Part shown: piece by piece, positions 27,301 through 42,300 of the stretch
Position numbering within the stretch: position 1 is the stretch's first letter
How the letters are laid out: the number at the start of each line of letters is the position of its first letter
Assembly: GCA_020746105.1 (NCBI GenBank)
Contig: CM036630.1
Location: 11,803,840-11,867,839 of the forward strand
Direction: 5' to 3'
DNA length: 64,000 nucleotides
Source: Trogon surrucura
Taxonomy: Eukaryota > Chordata > Aves > Trogoniformes > Trogonidae
Position numbers and translations under genes: made by a program
Notes under the pieces: generated by a model
Database searches by the model: none
What the model was told of the DNA's origin: nothing
What the model saw: the letters and a program-made list of their open reading frames with translations, nothing else

Positions 27301-30300
27301 AGCGTGGTTTTAGTTAGATTTTCTCCTGCTCTTTTTCTTACTTGGTTGAACATTTGCTTTCAGTGTAAGTCATGTTACCTGATCGGATCACAAATACAGG
27401 AAAAATTAAAGATGCAACGTTTGATAGAAAATACATAGTGGCTCCTGCTGAGTCTTGAAGGAGAAAGTGCAGTCTTCCTGGGTTTTGTAAAGAAATGTCA
27501 TTAGCATGTGTGACCTACTGTAGGGGATCCTGCTCTAGCAGGGGGGTTGGACTAGATGATCTTTTGAGGTCCCTTCCAACCCCTGACATTCTGTGATCCT
27601 GTGAACTATAAAAATATTTTGATTGCTGCAGCTTGTTCGTTACAAAAGAAAAAATCTGAAATGTAAGGAGCAGAACAGCCAAGTAAGTCAGGACTGAGCA
27701 AACGTAGTCATGTGATTGTGGCGTACAGACGGAAATCTCTTTAGTTCTGCAATTACAAAGGTTGTTCCAGTTTTGTAATTCACCCTTTTTTTTTTTTTTT
27801 CCCACACTATATGACTGCTATTGTTCATGCATAGTGTGTTGAACTTTGGAAGCAATTAAATCCACAAAAGTAGGACCCATGAAGTGATGACTTCCGTCTG
27901 GTATTCCAGATGTGTGCTCATGCCAGTGCGAGGTGACTGAAAGCTTGCAGGGCGCAGTAACAGTGTCACCTTTCTGTCTGAAACAGAAACAGAGTTGCTG
28001 TTTTAGCATGTACCTGTCCCACAAAAGTGTCAAATGTTGCCCCAGAGGCAGCTTTTTTTTCCTCTTGTTCCTGAAACTCATTTTCATGCTTAAGATTCAT
28101 TTATCACAAGAATGGTTTAGGTGTAATTGTATTTTCATTTCAAATAAAAATTGAACTAAAAATGTGAAAACTTAAAAATACTGAAAAACAATTGAAATAC
28201 TATTCTGGTGTTCTTGCAGTGTAAGCTAAAAGGGAGTACTTTGGTTCGTTCTACATGCTGGAATATAGCATTTATTTTGGTAAATTGCCTTTTAAAGAAG
28301 ATTTTTTGAATTAAGTATAATAAGCAGAATGACAATATTTAGTAAGCCTTTAAGAATGAAACTATGGAAATGTGTATTTGAAGTGAATGTATTTTAATCA
28401 CTGAAGATTAGAGGATGCTAACTGCAGAATGTTAGGGTGGGTGTTTGGAACCAAAACATCTCATAAGAATATGGAAATAAAGAAATGGGCCTGGGCTTTA
28501 GATGAAGTGCTATACAGAGGTGGTACAGAACCACAATCGGTGGCGTTAACGTGGCAGAATCCTCAGTGAGTTTTAGAAGTTATTTACTGCCACGTATTGC
28601 CACCCTACGATTGATTGTTGACAAGTTAAGGTATTCAAAACAGCCACGTATCTGTTGGTGTAAACCGCAAAGGATGGCGCTCAGTAAGGATAGGAAAGTA
28701 TTAACGCCTACAAACTGCAGGGAAGCTGCAGTCAGAGAGGTGAAATGAGTCTTAAATCAACTTTGGGGGTGAAGCGTTCCTTCCTTGCACAAATATGCTT
28801 TAAAACTACCATGTAATTAGTTGCATCATGTTCCCAACATCTGTAAAAACTACTTCAGCTGTAGCGTAGCAGTTAGAAAACTATTAAGAATATGTCAAGG
28901 TGCAATTGGGTATCTTTTAAGAGGGGAGGAAACTTTGAAAGGGAAGACTTCAGCATGCGGTGGTGAGAGATCATCTGAGTTTTCTTACAGGCTTCAATTT
29001 AATTCTTAGAGTCACTGTTCCTTTTGAATGCGTGTGGTGAATTTTGGGTTATCTTGTTTACGTGATATTTTTTTTGTGACTAGAAGTTGTAAGGCACAGG
29101 AAATAGCTGTATAGTTCCTTCCTCCCACAAGTCGTAACTCATTTGTGGCCATCAGGATGTTTTTCTTGGCTTATCTCTTTCTGTGCAGTTTGCCTTGCAC
29201 ATCTGCCACATAAATTATGAAGCTGTTAACTTGAAAAGCTGAAAATGTATTTCAGATCCTACTGTACCGTAGTGAAGGTCGTATGATTGGTTAGAAAGAG
29301 CATAATTACGACTTGCATAGAAGGTCGGTAATAATACCTGGTATTCATGTACTAAATTGACTGGCATTGTATTTGTGATGCTTCTGAGGAGTGGCTTAAA
29401 AATAATTTCAAATGGCCGAGTGTCAGCTAATGCTGCGCTGTTACCTCTGGGTAACCTGAGGTATTTCACCAGGCATTTTGGCAGATGGGTACCCATCTGT
29501 TTCTTCGGTGAATGTGGACTGCTGGCTTCATATTTGGTAGCCATATGTTTCATCTGTAAGGCTCTAAATCTAAGCTGCGTGTTTTATAACAAAAGTGACA
29601 TTACTGACAGGAGCAAAATGAAAATGCATTAAGTTTTGTTACATGTTTTTTAGCTTCTCTTCGCCGAGCAAGGAGAGAGAGATGCTGGCTGAGATTGAAT
29701 ATGCAGGTTCACTGAGGGGAAGAGCAGCACCATCTTTATTTTGAAGGCAATTAATATCTTTTTCTCAGAAAAATTCTTACTAATGTTAGATACATACATT
29801 CCTGAATGTCCACCATATTGTTTGAGAAAACAAGAGAGTAAATGATATCTTGTATTTCTGTCCTCTGTCTGTGAACCAGCCCGTGTGTTGAGTGTTCTAA
29901 GGTAGTGACAGACTGTCACAGGGCAGTGAAATGTGGTGCTGAGAAGCATCTTTTGATTTGACTTTGTCTTAAATCCTTTCAGTTCCTTGAAACACAAGTT
30001 TGGACCAGCTTTAATCCCTCAGAGCCTGAACGAAGTGATGCTAACAGAAATAAGTGGAGTTAATGTACGATGCCCCTTTTTAGGAGGTGCTTCTTGAACG
30101 GTGTGCTGGCCCCCAGTGGTTTGGGAGATGGTTCTGTGCAGGTCAGGATCGTTTCTTTTTTTAGTTCACCAATTCAAAAGCTCAGTTGAAAGCATTTCAT
30201 GCCCAGATGGATAAGTATTAAATGATTTTTTTAATTGGAAAAAATGTGCCTGGAAACTAATTAACAATTTAATAGATGCCAAGATTCCCACACCTGGGAG

Positions 30301-33300
30301 TGGGGGAGACATATCCTGTACTCAGACAAGTTGTTTAGTTTTTTTATTTACTGTGTATTCTCAGTAGTGAAACCAACTTCTGCACTTTATTGGATCATTT
30401 AATATTAAAATAACTTTTGAGCATTCTCAGAAACATTTCCATCTTTTTCCCATCCTGCTTTATGGACACCTTCTAATATAGATACTGTAAATAGTTTAGA
30501 TGCATGGCTCATAGAAGATGAATGGTGGGGATAAGATGGTGTGTTCCCTCCCCACCAAAGGCTTAATTTCAAATATGTATGAGTGGAAGTCTTTCAGATA
30601 ACTGTGTATATTGTGAAAATGTTAATGGGGTCTGCATTATCCCTTCTCCAGATGTTGAATGTTCACTTTGTTCATTTTAGAGTGCTTTCATTCGTTTTTT
30701 AAACCAACCAAACATGGACACGATATCAAATGTCTAAAACCTATTTCGTACATATTTTTTTGTCATGACAACCCTTGTACTGATTTTGGGGAAATCTGAA
30801 AATAAATTGCAGCTGCTGTGTTTGGAAGGTATTCCTAAAACACGCACCATGGATCAGATGAACAATAGCTAGTGGGTCCCTGTCCTGTAGTGGAAGACTG
30901 CGAACGGGACCAGACAGCCCAACTGTTAGGGGAAAATAAGCTGCTGGAAGACAAAGCCAGCGCTTCAACTGCAGGAGCAGAGCATTAGCTCAGCCTCCAG
31001 ATGCAAGTTACTGCTGCCTTTGTTCAGAGGTTTATGGTGAAGCTGTCACCACACTGGTAACAAACTGCGTATAAGAAGGCACTCCTGTTCTTATATATGT
31101 GCCTTTCCGCAAAAATCGTAGTGATGTTTAGCTGGAGATAGGCAGGATGAATAAATGAACTAGCTCCATATGTTCTTCCTTACTCAGTTAGTTAAAGCAA
31201 ACTTTCCTTATGCTGTAATTGAATGGTTTCTTAACTATTTATTTTTCAGATGCCATTTGTGGGCCTTTCTGTTTGGATAATGAAATCTATTATTTTTTTT
31301 TTTAATTCAAGAAACGCAACATAGAGCTATGCAAGCGTATTCTTAATGGGGTTTGTCAGTGTGGGCTTTAGAGACTGTTGTTACGCCATGAAGTGGGGTG
31401 GTGAGATTTTATTCTGAGTCGGTAACATCTGTTCTGGTATGGGCCAAATTTAAAGTTTGCTTTGCTTTTATTTGCTGTGAAAGTCATAGTAAATGTAGAG
31501 ATGGCTTTAAAAATAAAGAAGCTCCTGAATGCAGTTACAGAAAGAATATTACTAGTATATGCCTATCAAAAAGGGTGATTCTAAACACATAATTATTTAG
31601 AAGATAAAATTGTTATGTCTATTTTGGCACCTTAAATAACAAAAGGTTAAAATACTTGTTTATTGCAAGACTTTGGTAACATCCTACATAGTGCATTACT
31701 GCAGCAGGGCTTCTGCTCTCTGTTCATCCAGACACATCACCTTCTACAAGACCAATTTTTTCTTTGAAAAAATATTTCTTTAGAGTTGCCATTTATTTTT
31801 AACACCATTAATGCTCAAATTATATGATAGACGTGAGTGTAATGCTTGATTTTTTTTTTTTCTTCTGCGTGTAGTCTTTAAATGTATTTCCAGAATGGCG
31901 TCTCATTGGAAACCGTTAATGGTGGCAAAATGTAGAAAGTTTCTCATCTCAGCTTTTAGTATTTTAGTGTTCCCAGTTGTAAAATTAAAAAAAGGAAAAC
32001 AGAAGGTGCATAATCCAGTGATGTCCTTGGAGTAATAGTTAAAGGTATAATATTATGCACATAGGAGTCCCATGTATACATGATATTGTAATTGGTTTGA
32101 AATATACATTGAAAAAAAATTTAACTGTGTAACCAGATTTCTTGTTCCTGCTGCTCAGTCCCTCAGCACAGTGGGCAGCTTCCCAGAGGTTTGAGAAGTG
32201 ATTCTAATTAGGCTTACCCTGTCCAATCCAATACCTTTTTCATCACTATAAAGAAACTGGTGTAATGTACCCTGTCTGTGACTTCTGTTTATTTTAGTTT
32301 TCACGAGATTAGACATGGCATTTCACAAATCTTCTGTGGATCTAATGTCCAGGATTGTACTTGTGTCCTCAGTGACACCACCCACATCAATAGCAGCTCT
32401 AATCCTCACGGTGCTTTTAATGGAGTGGTCTGACTCTTGCCCCAGGCCATATTCCGGGCTTTTAAGTTTGTGCAGAAATGTTGACTAAGATCTGTTAGGC
32501 TTTCGGATTCCTTAATGTTTTAAAGTGAGTTCCATTCTGAATGATTGGATGGGTAGATAGGTATTTATTATTCTTTCATTACTTTTAATGTGTAAATACC
32601 ACCTTTTCTCATGGCACTGATTTTCTTTATTGCTGATTTTCTATGCACACACTATTTAAAAGTTTTTGCATGTTAAGACTCTACTGCTGTTTGAGCATTA
32701 ATGTGAAATGCTGCGTTTGTATGTTGCTTGAAGTTCTGAAATGTTGTGAGATAGAGCTCTACTTTTGTGATGAGCGCTCAAGAATGCTTCCCTCAAAAGA
32801 ACAGCGCTCCAAAAATCCCGCAGTGAACTGTAGGCTTCCTTCGAGTTGTGATTCATGCACCTGAAGGTATCGTCAGGGTGATGAGGGAACAGAACACTGC
32901 TCACCACGGAGTAAGTCTGGAAGGTGCAGGAGACAGTGGGGAGCGTGAAGGGGAAACGCTGAACCGTGGGGCGTTCTTTTGTGAGGACGGTGAACGTTGG
33001 ACTTAGGGCGTTCAACTGGCTGGTGCTGTATCCTGGGTTCTACCCAAAGTGTTGAATCAAGTGAAACAAGACAAAAATTGCTGCACGTTTTTCATGAGCA
33101 GGTTTGCTGGTAGCGTGTGTAAATCGCTGTTATGAAATGCTGTTCGAGGGTTAACCTCAGGGTCTGGTGGTTAATCTCAGAGCAGAGATTCGCTGAGAAT
33201 TTCTGTTACTGGCTGTGTGCAGAGCCTTGTGGTTCCACATCCATGTTTCTAAAGTGTTCTTGGTTCAAGGGTGATACAAACAGATTCAAACTTTGTGGGT

Positions 33301-36300
33301 TTTTTGGTGGGGTTTTATGCCTGGTTTTTTAATTTTTTTTTAGTGTGGAACCAGCAGTGATTGATATGGGATAATTAGTCCAGGCACAACAAAGCTGCTT
33401 GTAATGTTACTGATTGGAAGCTTTCACTAGAAGCAGTACAATTATGGTTGATAATTTTTTAGAAGTGGTGATAATCTCCTAACAGATAATTGAGCTGACT
33501 TCAGTTACAGCGTATGAATCTGTAGAGAACACCTTGTGGTCCTGAACGATGAAAAATCCTCACTCTGAAACAAATATTAAATTAATGATGTTGCAATTAT
33601 TTATTTATTTATTTTTAAATAGAATGTTTGGTGGAAATACAATTACTTTCCTGGCATAAAAGGAATTTTTAAATTTTATAATTTTTTTATTAGGTTGGAG
33701 GAGGAAAGCTTCCTTTTTCAGTATTTATTTTGTGACTATTTCATAGAAAAAGCAGTAACATAATAGCACTTCTTCAGTGAGAGCATAGGACACCTCATCC
33801 TCTGAGCATTAGTCGCTTGATTCACATATTACTATGTAAGGTCAGAAGCCTCATACTGGAGTGTGTTGAAGTCAAACACAAACAGAACTTTTCTACAGAT
33901 ACATTTATCACTCTGGTGTTCATGTGTGTTTGACCACATTGTGAGTTACACTGAGTATCCCCAGATAAGGGAGGGGAAAACCAGGACTCCTGTTACAGTT
34001 CGGGTTTTCTCTGTGTGAAGTGTTCTGCCAGTCTTTAAGCAGACCATCCATAAGCTATTGTTCATTTCTGTGTTTTCAAAGAATCGTGCTTAGAGGATGA
34101 ACTCAGACTGGTAGAATTTTTGTACTCTTAGGCCAGAAAGCTGAAGGAGGTGCTTCTCAGGCAGCTGCAGCTGTAAAGGCTGAAGTTGCAGGTACTTGGT
34201 CAACTTTTTGGCTGGACCTTGGTAGCTTCTCTGATCCCCTTTGTTTTATATGGGTGGGTAGAGAACTCCTTGTCCCATTTTTCATGTCTGTTTGCTTTCT
34301 CTAACACCAGCTGAACTTTATTTTTACCTCAAATGACTGTTTCTCCCCAAATTTCTAAATCTCAATGTAACAGAACAAAATTTGAAGCTATTTACAATTG
34401 GTTGAATTCTTTCAAAGATTTTTCTGTGAAAAATGCCGACAAAATTTGAGGACAAATTAGTATTTTGAGGGTATTTAATCTGCATTACACCTATTCATTT
34501 TCAAAATACATTATACTTAATAAAATGCATGTACAGCTTTTATTGAGAAGGAGTGTGTCTTATTGTCTGATGCAGTTGGAGGTGATCAGATATTTATAAC
34601 GTACCCACTGGCTTTTTGCTGACAATGTCCGTTTATTCGTATGTAGGAATTTAATCTCTGACTTGAGCTACGTATTCAGTGTTGCTATAAATTGTAGATA
34701 TAAACATTTAAAGCTGAGCATTCTCTTGCAAGAAAAGAAAAGCTAACATTTTCCTTGCTGTCACCGTGCTTGCTGTTGCGTAGAGATGTGACAGTGCCCC
34801 CTCTTGGTTTTTCTGAACAGTTTTGCGGGTTTTTTTGAAAGAAATAATACTGAAATATTTTGAAGGGGTACGATAAAGACAAAATCATCTGTTGACACTA
34901 GTCTGATTTAACAGATGTAAAAGAAATGCAAGACATAAACCGAAAGGAGTGCAACAGTTTGTTATGTTAATGTCAACCCATTTATTTTTGCAGTGCCTTT
35001 ATTTCAGATGTAACTTTCAAAATACCCTCGTGTTTAAAGTCTTTGTCCATGTCAAAAGTTACTGTCAGCTTGCTCCTCACAGGATTCCGGTTGTGCGGTG
35101 TTTCTCTTAAGGATTTGGGGTGAATCCAGCTGCAGTCTCGCAGATGACGGGTGCTCTGAACACTGACAGCGACGGCGCTGGCTGTCAGCCTTGCCGGCTG
35201 CGTGTCCCTTGGCTTGCAGGGCAGACCGTGTCCATGCGATCCGGCACAGTTCTCTGGAATCTGCCCAGTATAAACTAATCAGAGAGCCCCCCCTGGTGTC
35301 TGCAAGTGTCCTCAGATATTAAATTTATATCAATCGCAGGAAGTCTTGGCAATCAAGCTCGTCACTTTTTCCCTTCACATCTGGACGTAAAATATTTTTT
35401 TGTTGCGGAGGTCACAGGAATCATGGGTAGGGCACGGAGTGAGGGCCATAGAAAACATGGGAAAGGAAGAATAAAACTCTATTTCCACCTTTTTAGAAAT
35501 GGTTATTTTTAAGTGATCTGGAATGATGCCAAGCTATACAACAGTTCGTTGTGTTTTTTTTTCCTTGAAGTTTACATTTGTTGCTGAATTAAATGCAGCT
35601 TAAAGATACTTGTTTTGGATCACTTTGTGCCATTAGATCTCATCTTGACATTTATGAAAGGTTTCTCCTAGTTGCTGAGAACAATAACTTTACTGCAAGA
35701 GGGTTTTAGAAATAGTGTGTTTATGTGCTTAGAGGGGTTTAACTGCACCTTCTTCCATTTGGCATTCATTTCCCTTATTTTCTTTCTGTTTTCCCCTTTC
35801 AACCCTGATGCTGCTTTAGCCACGTGCTTATTAGCCATAGCTAATGCTGCCTCTTTTTTTCTTCTGTAAGTTTGCATCTTTTCATGGATTTTCCGTTCTT
35901 GAATTCTTTGCTCTTAAGAAATGAAGGAAATGCTTCGTTTTATGCTTCCCCACCAACTCTCCATCAAGTCTCTCCATCAAGCGCTTGAGGAGGGGTTATA
36001 AAAACAAACAGAACCTTTCCATTCAACTCCTTGATTTTTGGACAAGGGAACCAGTGTGCTGAAAGCTGCAAAGGGCTCAAGGCTGTAGCTTTGGGGTTGG
36101 TTTTTTTTTTTATTTTCTTGTTTGGTTTTTTCCTTTTTTTTTTTTTTTTTACATTGTATGCATATGGGAAATAAAGATGGTATTAGTTTACCTTTGTATA
36201 TAAAGTAAAGAAAATGTCAAAACCGGAAGTTTGAGGTGCATTTAGCATAAATGAATTTCTAAAACTTCAATTGCTGATGTTCGTTGCTACTGTGGTGTTC

Positions 36301-39300
36301 TTACATGCTTTCTTTATATATATATAGATAGGTTCTGTTAGCTTGCTGATTATTTATTCAGTCATGTAGCTTATGCTCTCTTTAGACACGAAGTTGAATA
36401 AAATCATACATCAGAATCTGACAGCTGGAATTCTCATGCTGAGAATCCAAGATTAAGTCCAAGAATTTTATTCTGGTTTAACAATTACCTTCTGTGTCCC
36501 CTTTCAGACTTAAGGGGATTTCAGTTTTGTTTCTGCTGTCTGTAACTCCCAGTTCCAAGATCTCTGCTATCCTTATGCCAAGTAAAATTGAGCGGGTGTC
36601 GCGAATGCTGCTTTGTGCCAGCCCATATGTGGAAAGAGAGATCACTATTCAGCATCTTGTTTGGGACTTCTTTTTGTGTTTGTTGTTTGTTGTTTTTTTT
36701 CCTAGCCTTTTTAAGGTTCAGATGAGGTCTTTAAACAACAAATGCCCTTTCCATGTTGTATTAGATCATCAGGTCTTTCCCCACAGTTCAATCAATTTGA
36801 CTTTATGAGAAGGTTTGTGTTGAACACAGTCGTCTTAACAGGACCTTCTTAGCTTCTGAAACCAGTTGTATCATGTACTTTTAACAGTTAACTTCCAAAG
36901 TTTTGGCACTACAGGTGAAAACATGTAATTTCTAAGTTTGTGAATACACTGCAAAGTACGTAGGCAAAGCAGAGCCCACTGGGTTTCCTCTGACTGGTGA
37001 TTTTGGGAGGAGTGTGAGCTGTAGAGCTCTAGAACTGCAGATCTGTCTTTCAAACATTCTCTGTATGAGTGAAGTTTTGGGCTTTCTCGCTCACCTTAAA
37101 ATATAAAGAAAGTAGTTGTGTTATCAAATGTATCGGGATGCTTTTAGGGGCACAGAGGAGGTTGCTGGGCTTACAGTTGGAGATCACCAGTTTGAAAAAT
37201 TAACATTAAGAAAATATATTACATATTGGCTGTTTTAATATAACCAATATGGAAAAATTGCTTCCTTTTTCTAAGTTGTGTTTTTCTGTGAACTCGAGAC
37301 AGCCTGAGCTCCTTATAGTATTTGCATTACTTTAATCATAATACAGAGTGCTCTGCAGCTTTTCTTGTTTTGCTGTTTTCCCTTAATTAAATAAATTCAA
37401 GATAGGAAACGGGCTTTCTAGTGAATCTCATCTCGCTTACTTCAGTCTCCTGTGTGATTTATTTTTTATTTTACTTTTTTACTAGCACCTGTTTGGTACT
37501 CGTATTCTTGAGTTTCTTTTGTAGTAATCATCAGTAAGAAAAAAAAGATAAATCTGCTTCTGATTGAGATATAAAGCCTCTTGGAAATAAGTGTGCTCCA
37601 TACAAACTTGTAAGCAAACCACATCTAGTTGAGGAAGCTATCAGCTTTGACTCCAGTGGTTCAGTCTGGATTTTAATTTGACCAAAAGCCGTTTTTACTG
37701 GACTGACTCCAGCTGTAATGTAATCCCTACTTTCTCATCTGTATTCTTGAAGACTAATAGAATAGTAAGACCTTCTTAAAGATAACTTAAATATGTTGTA
37801 TAGTGTCCTCAGGGTAACTTCTGCACTAAAGATGTTTTCTTTCCCACCCTGTAGAGGTATCTCATTAAGTGAGATACGCACTAGTGTCATTATTAAGTTT
37901 TCATGCGTTTCTCAGTTTTGATGCTAATCTTCATGTGTGTTAATTTTTTTTCCTTTGCAGCACCAATGTGGTTATGAATTATTCAGAAATAGAATCTAAA
38001 GTTCGAGAAGCAACCAATGATGATCCGTGGGGACCTTCAGGGCAACTCATGGGAGAGATTGCCAAGTAAGTGATAATTTGGCTCAGTGATGAAGAAAGGT
38101 GCATTTTATACAGGAATGGGAAATTTGTTGCTAAATCAACTCTGTGGTATGCTGACTGATAATGCTGAAAAGTTGCTGTAAAGTCTTATGTTTTTTAATG
38201 CATAGTCCTAGAGTATATTGAAAATTGTTGAACAAAAAATGACATTTTTTTGAATGGCAATTTTCGAATTGTTTTCTTGTGGCTTGCCAAACTGGAGCAA
38301 GACATGTAAAATTCTTCCTTCAACTTTTTCTGTTAGAATGAGTTTGGAAGTTGCATGTTTTAGTTTCAGTAGTTATAAATTAGTGAAGGTTCTTTTACTG
38401 CCTCAGATTTTTAAAATTACTTTTTCTCTTTTGTAGTACTGGTATGTAAATGACTTCTGTATGAGTAAGAAGCAGGGATAGCTTTTTCCCTTGTAAAGTC
38501 ATCAGATGAGAATGGGCTTAGATCAAGCCTGCCATCTACTGTCAGCCGTGAGTCTTAAACAATTGTCACAAAACAGGAAGAATAAAATGTCTTTATTCCT
38601 TTTGTTTAATTCTTTAGGGCTACGTTTATGTACGAACAGTTTCCAGAACTTATGAACATGCTTTGGACTCGAATGCTGAAAGACAATAAAAAGAACTGGA
38701 GGAGAGTTTATAAGGTGTGTATGTGTGTGAGCTGGAGGGATTCAAGACTTCGTGTTGGTCTACGGAGGACGTGATGCTTGTTGCTACTGTCGTGTTTTGA
38801 TACAGTGCCTTGTCTAGATACTGCTGTGTCGCTCCGTTAACAACCTAGGATTTCCCTCCTAACTGTATGCTTTATAATTCTGTTACTAAAGTCAAAACTG
38901 TCTGTCAGATTCTGTGTATGGGAAAAAACACACAAAAATTCTGGATTTAGAACTAGGATACTGCTTAGCAAACATAACAGAGCAGTTGCGTTTTGCTGGT
39001 ACTCGGGTATTGCGGTAGCGTTCACATTTTGAATCTACCCAAAGGAGTTGTTCTGGTGCTTCATGAGAAGTAGGTGATAAGTTATTGTGCCGTCAGGAAA
39101 ATGTTTCTGAAGGTTTCAAGAATACCTGAAATAAAATGGAAACCAATCTTAATATTCTGCCAAATCCTAATCCTCTAAAAATTGTAGTTTAGCTTTGCGT
39201 GGACCAAATTTTCTTGCGGATCTTATCATATGAGGCTTTTATGTCCTACTTGTGGTTTGGAAAAGGAACCGAATCATTTGCATTTTTCTTGTCTTTGGCT

Positions 39301-42300
39301 AATTAACATGGTACAGAAACTTTTTGCTTTAGATTATATCATGCTGCACTTAAAGTGGTGTTCAATGTTCACTGAATTATGCAAATATAACCTCATTTTT
39401 CGGAACTGATGTATTAGACTAGCTTATATTTTGTTTTTCTTGATGCTAGAATTGTAACAAGACAGAATTAATTCTAAGGCATGGTTTGTGCTTTTCACAG
39501 GTGCTTGATGTTTTGTATTCATAGTAATTGTTTTCCCTGAAGTACAATATAAATTAATATTTAATGCTATCATACATAGCTACTTAATGTTATAAAGACT
39601 GTTTGGAATTGTTTATCAGGTTTTGATAGATTGAAACGTAATGATAGTTTTAGCTGATAAAGGTGCTGCTTTGGACACAGTGCATTAATTTTTGTCTAGA
39701 TAGAAACCCTCAAGATAAAACAGTGCAATTAAAATTGTATTTAAACTTCATTTGTTTTGTTGTTTGCTTACAATTGTCCTAAAATGCAATTTTAGTATAT
39801 CCTTTGCATCCTGGAAAAGGCTTCTTAAATTCTTGTAGGAGTTTCTTTTCAGTGGAAGCAAAGGAGGCAAAAGCATTATTTAGCATCATTTAGCAACGTT
39901 AACATTTTCTCCTAAATTGCTTCTCCTGTCTTTCTAAAATAAGCAGTAGCTGATGAAGGTAACTTTGTGTGATTTAGTAATAACAAATTAGAGTTTGACA
40001 AATACAGTTTTGATACTCTGAAGAGCAAAAGGCGTGTGTGGGGAAAACATCATGGCTTTTCTGTGTGGACATATAATAAGCATTTATTCAAAAGGAGAAA
40101 GTGTTACTACTTACTAATTTGGGGAGGGGGGTAGGTTTGATTTTCTGTTTCTTTTTTAATATACAAAAAAAAAGAAAAGATAGAGCTTTTGTTCATGCAA
40201 TCATAAGGTGCTTTGTATTTTTATAGTCTTTGCTGCTCCTAGCTTACCTCATAAGGAATGGATCAGAGCGTGTTGTTACAAGTGCCAGAGAACACATTTA
40301 TGATTTGCGATCCCTGGAAAATTACCACTTTGTAGGTGAGCAATAGAAAAATCTTATAAGCAAATTAAAACAGTAGTTGGAGTTGTCAGTCACCTGAACC
40401 AGCTTAGAAGCTTCCCCAGTCTAATTAGAATGTGACTGTTGCCAGTTGTGTGAAGAGTGCAGAATCCAAGACGTGGGACCCTAGAGTATTAATTAGTGAA
40501 GACAAGAACTTGCAGAAAAGACTGGCTAATAACAACAGAACCAACACAACATGAGTGTTCGGGTTTATATTAAAATATGCACTAGAGACTGGTCCCCTGT
40601 GGTGTCCGTAAAGGAATAGCTTTAATCATATGGGAAGAAAAGGTTAGAGCTCCAAAACACACACATCTGTTTGAAGCTGGGTTTTTTCCTCCCACCAAAT
40701 AATATTTACAGTGCAAAGGCAGCAAAGCCAGTGTGTGTTTTGAATGTGAAAAAGGCTGGGAAAGGAGCATGTTTAGCTTGTAGTACATCCCATCTGAAAG
40801 CAATTTTTAAAAAATACAGTTTTGCAATGAGAGTGAGTTCTTGCAGTTAAACTTGCAAAAACCATACTAAAAAGAATGAAGAAAAGGGATTATTATTTTG
40901 AAGGGTTAAAATTGTTCAAGTGGAGAATATAATTTCTGTCTCGGTCTTCGTTAACCTTTTCAGTGTTTCAGCAGCAGTTAGCTGTTTCTAAATACACGAT
41001 TTAGTGAAAACTGTCATTTATCTAAGGATGGAAATGTGTATTGGAACAAAATTTTGGTCCCTTTTAAACAAATGAGTGGACATTAGCCATAAGATCTTTT
41101 TTCTGATTGCTGTGTTCATAATTTCAAATTTTCTTAGCAGCTTGATGCTGCCTCTGATTTATTTTTCCTTTCCCCCTGCACCCCCCCCATCCATCTTCTC
41201 TCTCCTGCATTACCTGCACAGATGAAAATGGTAAAGACCAAGGTATAAACATACGCCAGAAGGTAAAAGAAATGGTCGAGTTTGCTCAAGATGATGATCG
41301 ACTTCGGGAAGAGAGGAAGAAAGCAAAGAAGAACAAAGACAAATACATTGGGGTTTCTTCCGACAGTGTTGGAGGGTTCCGATACAGTGAGTATTAGGCT
41401 TTCTTGGGCAATCACAACTTCTTACTTGGCCTAGGTAACAGATTATTGAAGGAATTTCTAAGATGCTCCTTTAGATGCTTTTTCTTTGTATTTCTTTAAC
41501 TGTGGTGTTACTATCATAAAGAAATTTTGCACATTTCCCCCCCATAGAAATTTAAATTACTTCAGAAATCTTAGGTTGTTCTTTTTTTTTTTTTTTAGAA
41601 AATTAAGTAAAACTTGTACAAATGACTTTGATACATCGACTTAGTCAAAATCTGTCTTGTTTTTATCCATAGGCAGAGTCTCATTGTGAAATGAATGCTG
41701 CTATAGCAGCAGATAAATGAATGCCCTTGTAAGTCAGGATTTCTTAGTCTTTAATTAAAAAAAAAAAAGGTATGATGCTTTCCACCCACCACAGCCCAAG
41801 AATTGCTTCACCTACTCCTGCCAACCTCCTTCAGAATCACTGCTTAATTTGGGTTAGGGCTTTTAGGGCAGTAGTACTGTTTGGGTGAAACAATGTAGAT
41901 ACTGTATGCCATTAGACTTTTTGGATTCCCCAGTAATAGCGTTTGGACACTTGAAAGGCAGCTGTGGATTATCTGTGTGGATTCTGATGTCTGTCAGATC
42001 TGACTTCACATATATGCACTAAGTACCATGGAAGTGATGGAGCTTATATTTCAGGAGGTTACCACTACAGTTGTTGCTGTCTCAGTTTGTGGTTTTAAAA
42101 TCTTGTTTGATTAGTGCTACAGTTCCCATGTGCTTTTCGAGGGAGGGCTCCCAGAGGTAGTACCAAATTTACTTTGTGTAGATGTGCTAAGCTTGCATCC
42201 AGATGTTGGTTGCACAGAACAGCAGCCCTGTATGCAGGCTGGAAATCTGGTGCACCAGTGCTCATCCCTAAGTCCTAGGGAATTGAGGCTGCTACTAAGA

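Larger units (their letters stand above)
12379..37960 (+). other. CLINT1: CLINT1 intron 1 (25.6 kb)
   Basis: GTGAGT donor and TTTTCCTTTGCAG acceptor. The body is AT-rich with two CR1 fragments, several long T tracts (for example 26815-26830 and 36134-36150), a GA repeat and an ATTT repeat. Slightly GC-richer patches occur at about 15.58-15.90 kb and 35.06-35.26 kb. One exon-like ORF lies at 17923-18051 and is described separately. No other gene was recognised. Confidence 0.85.
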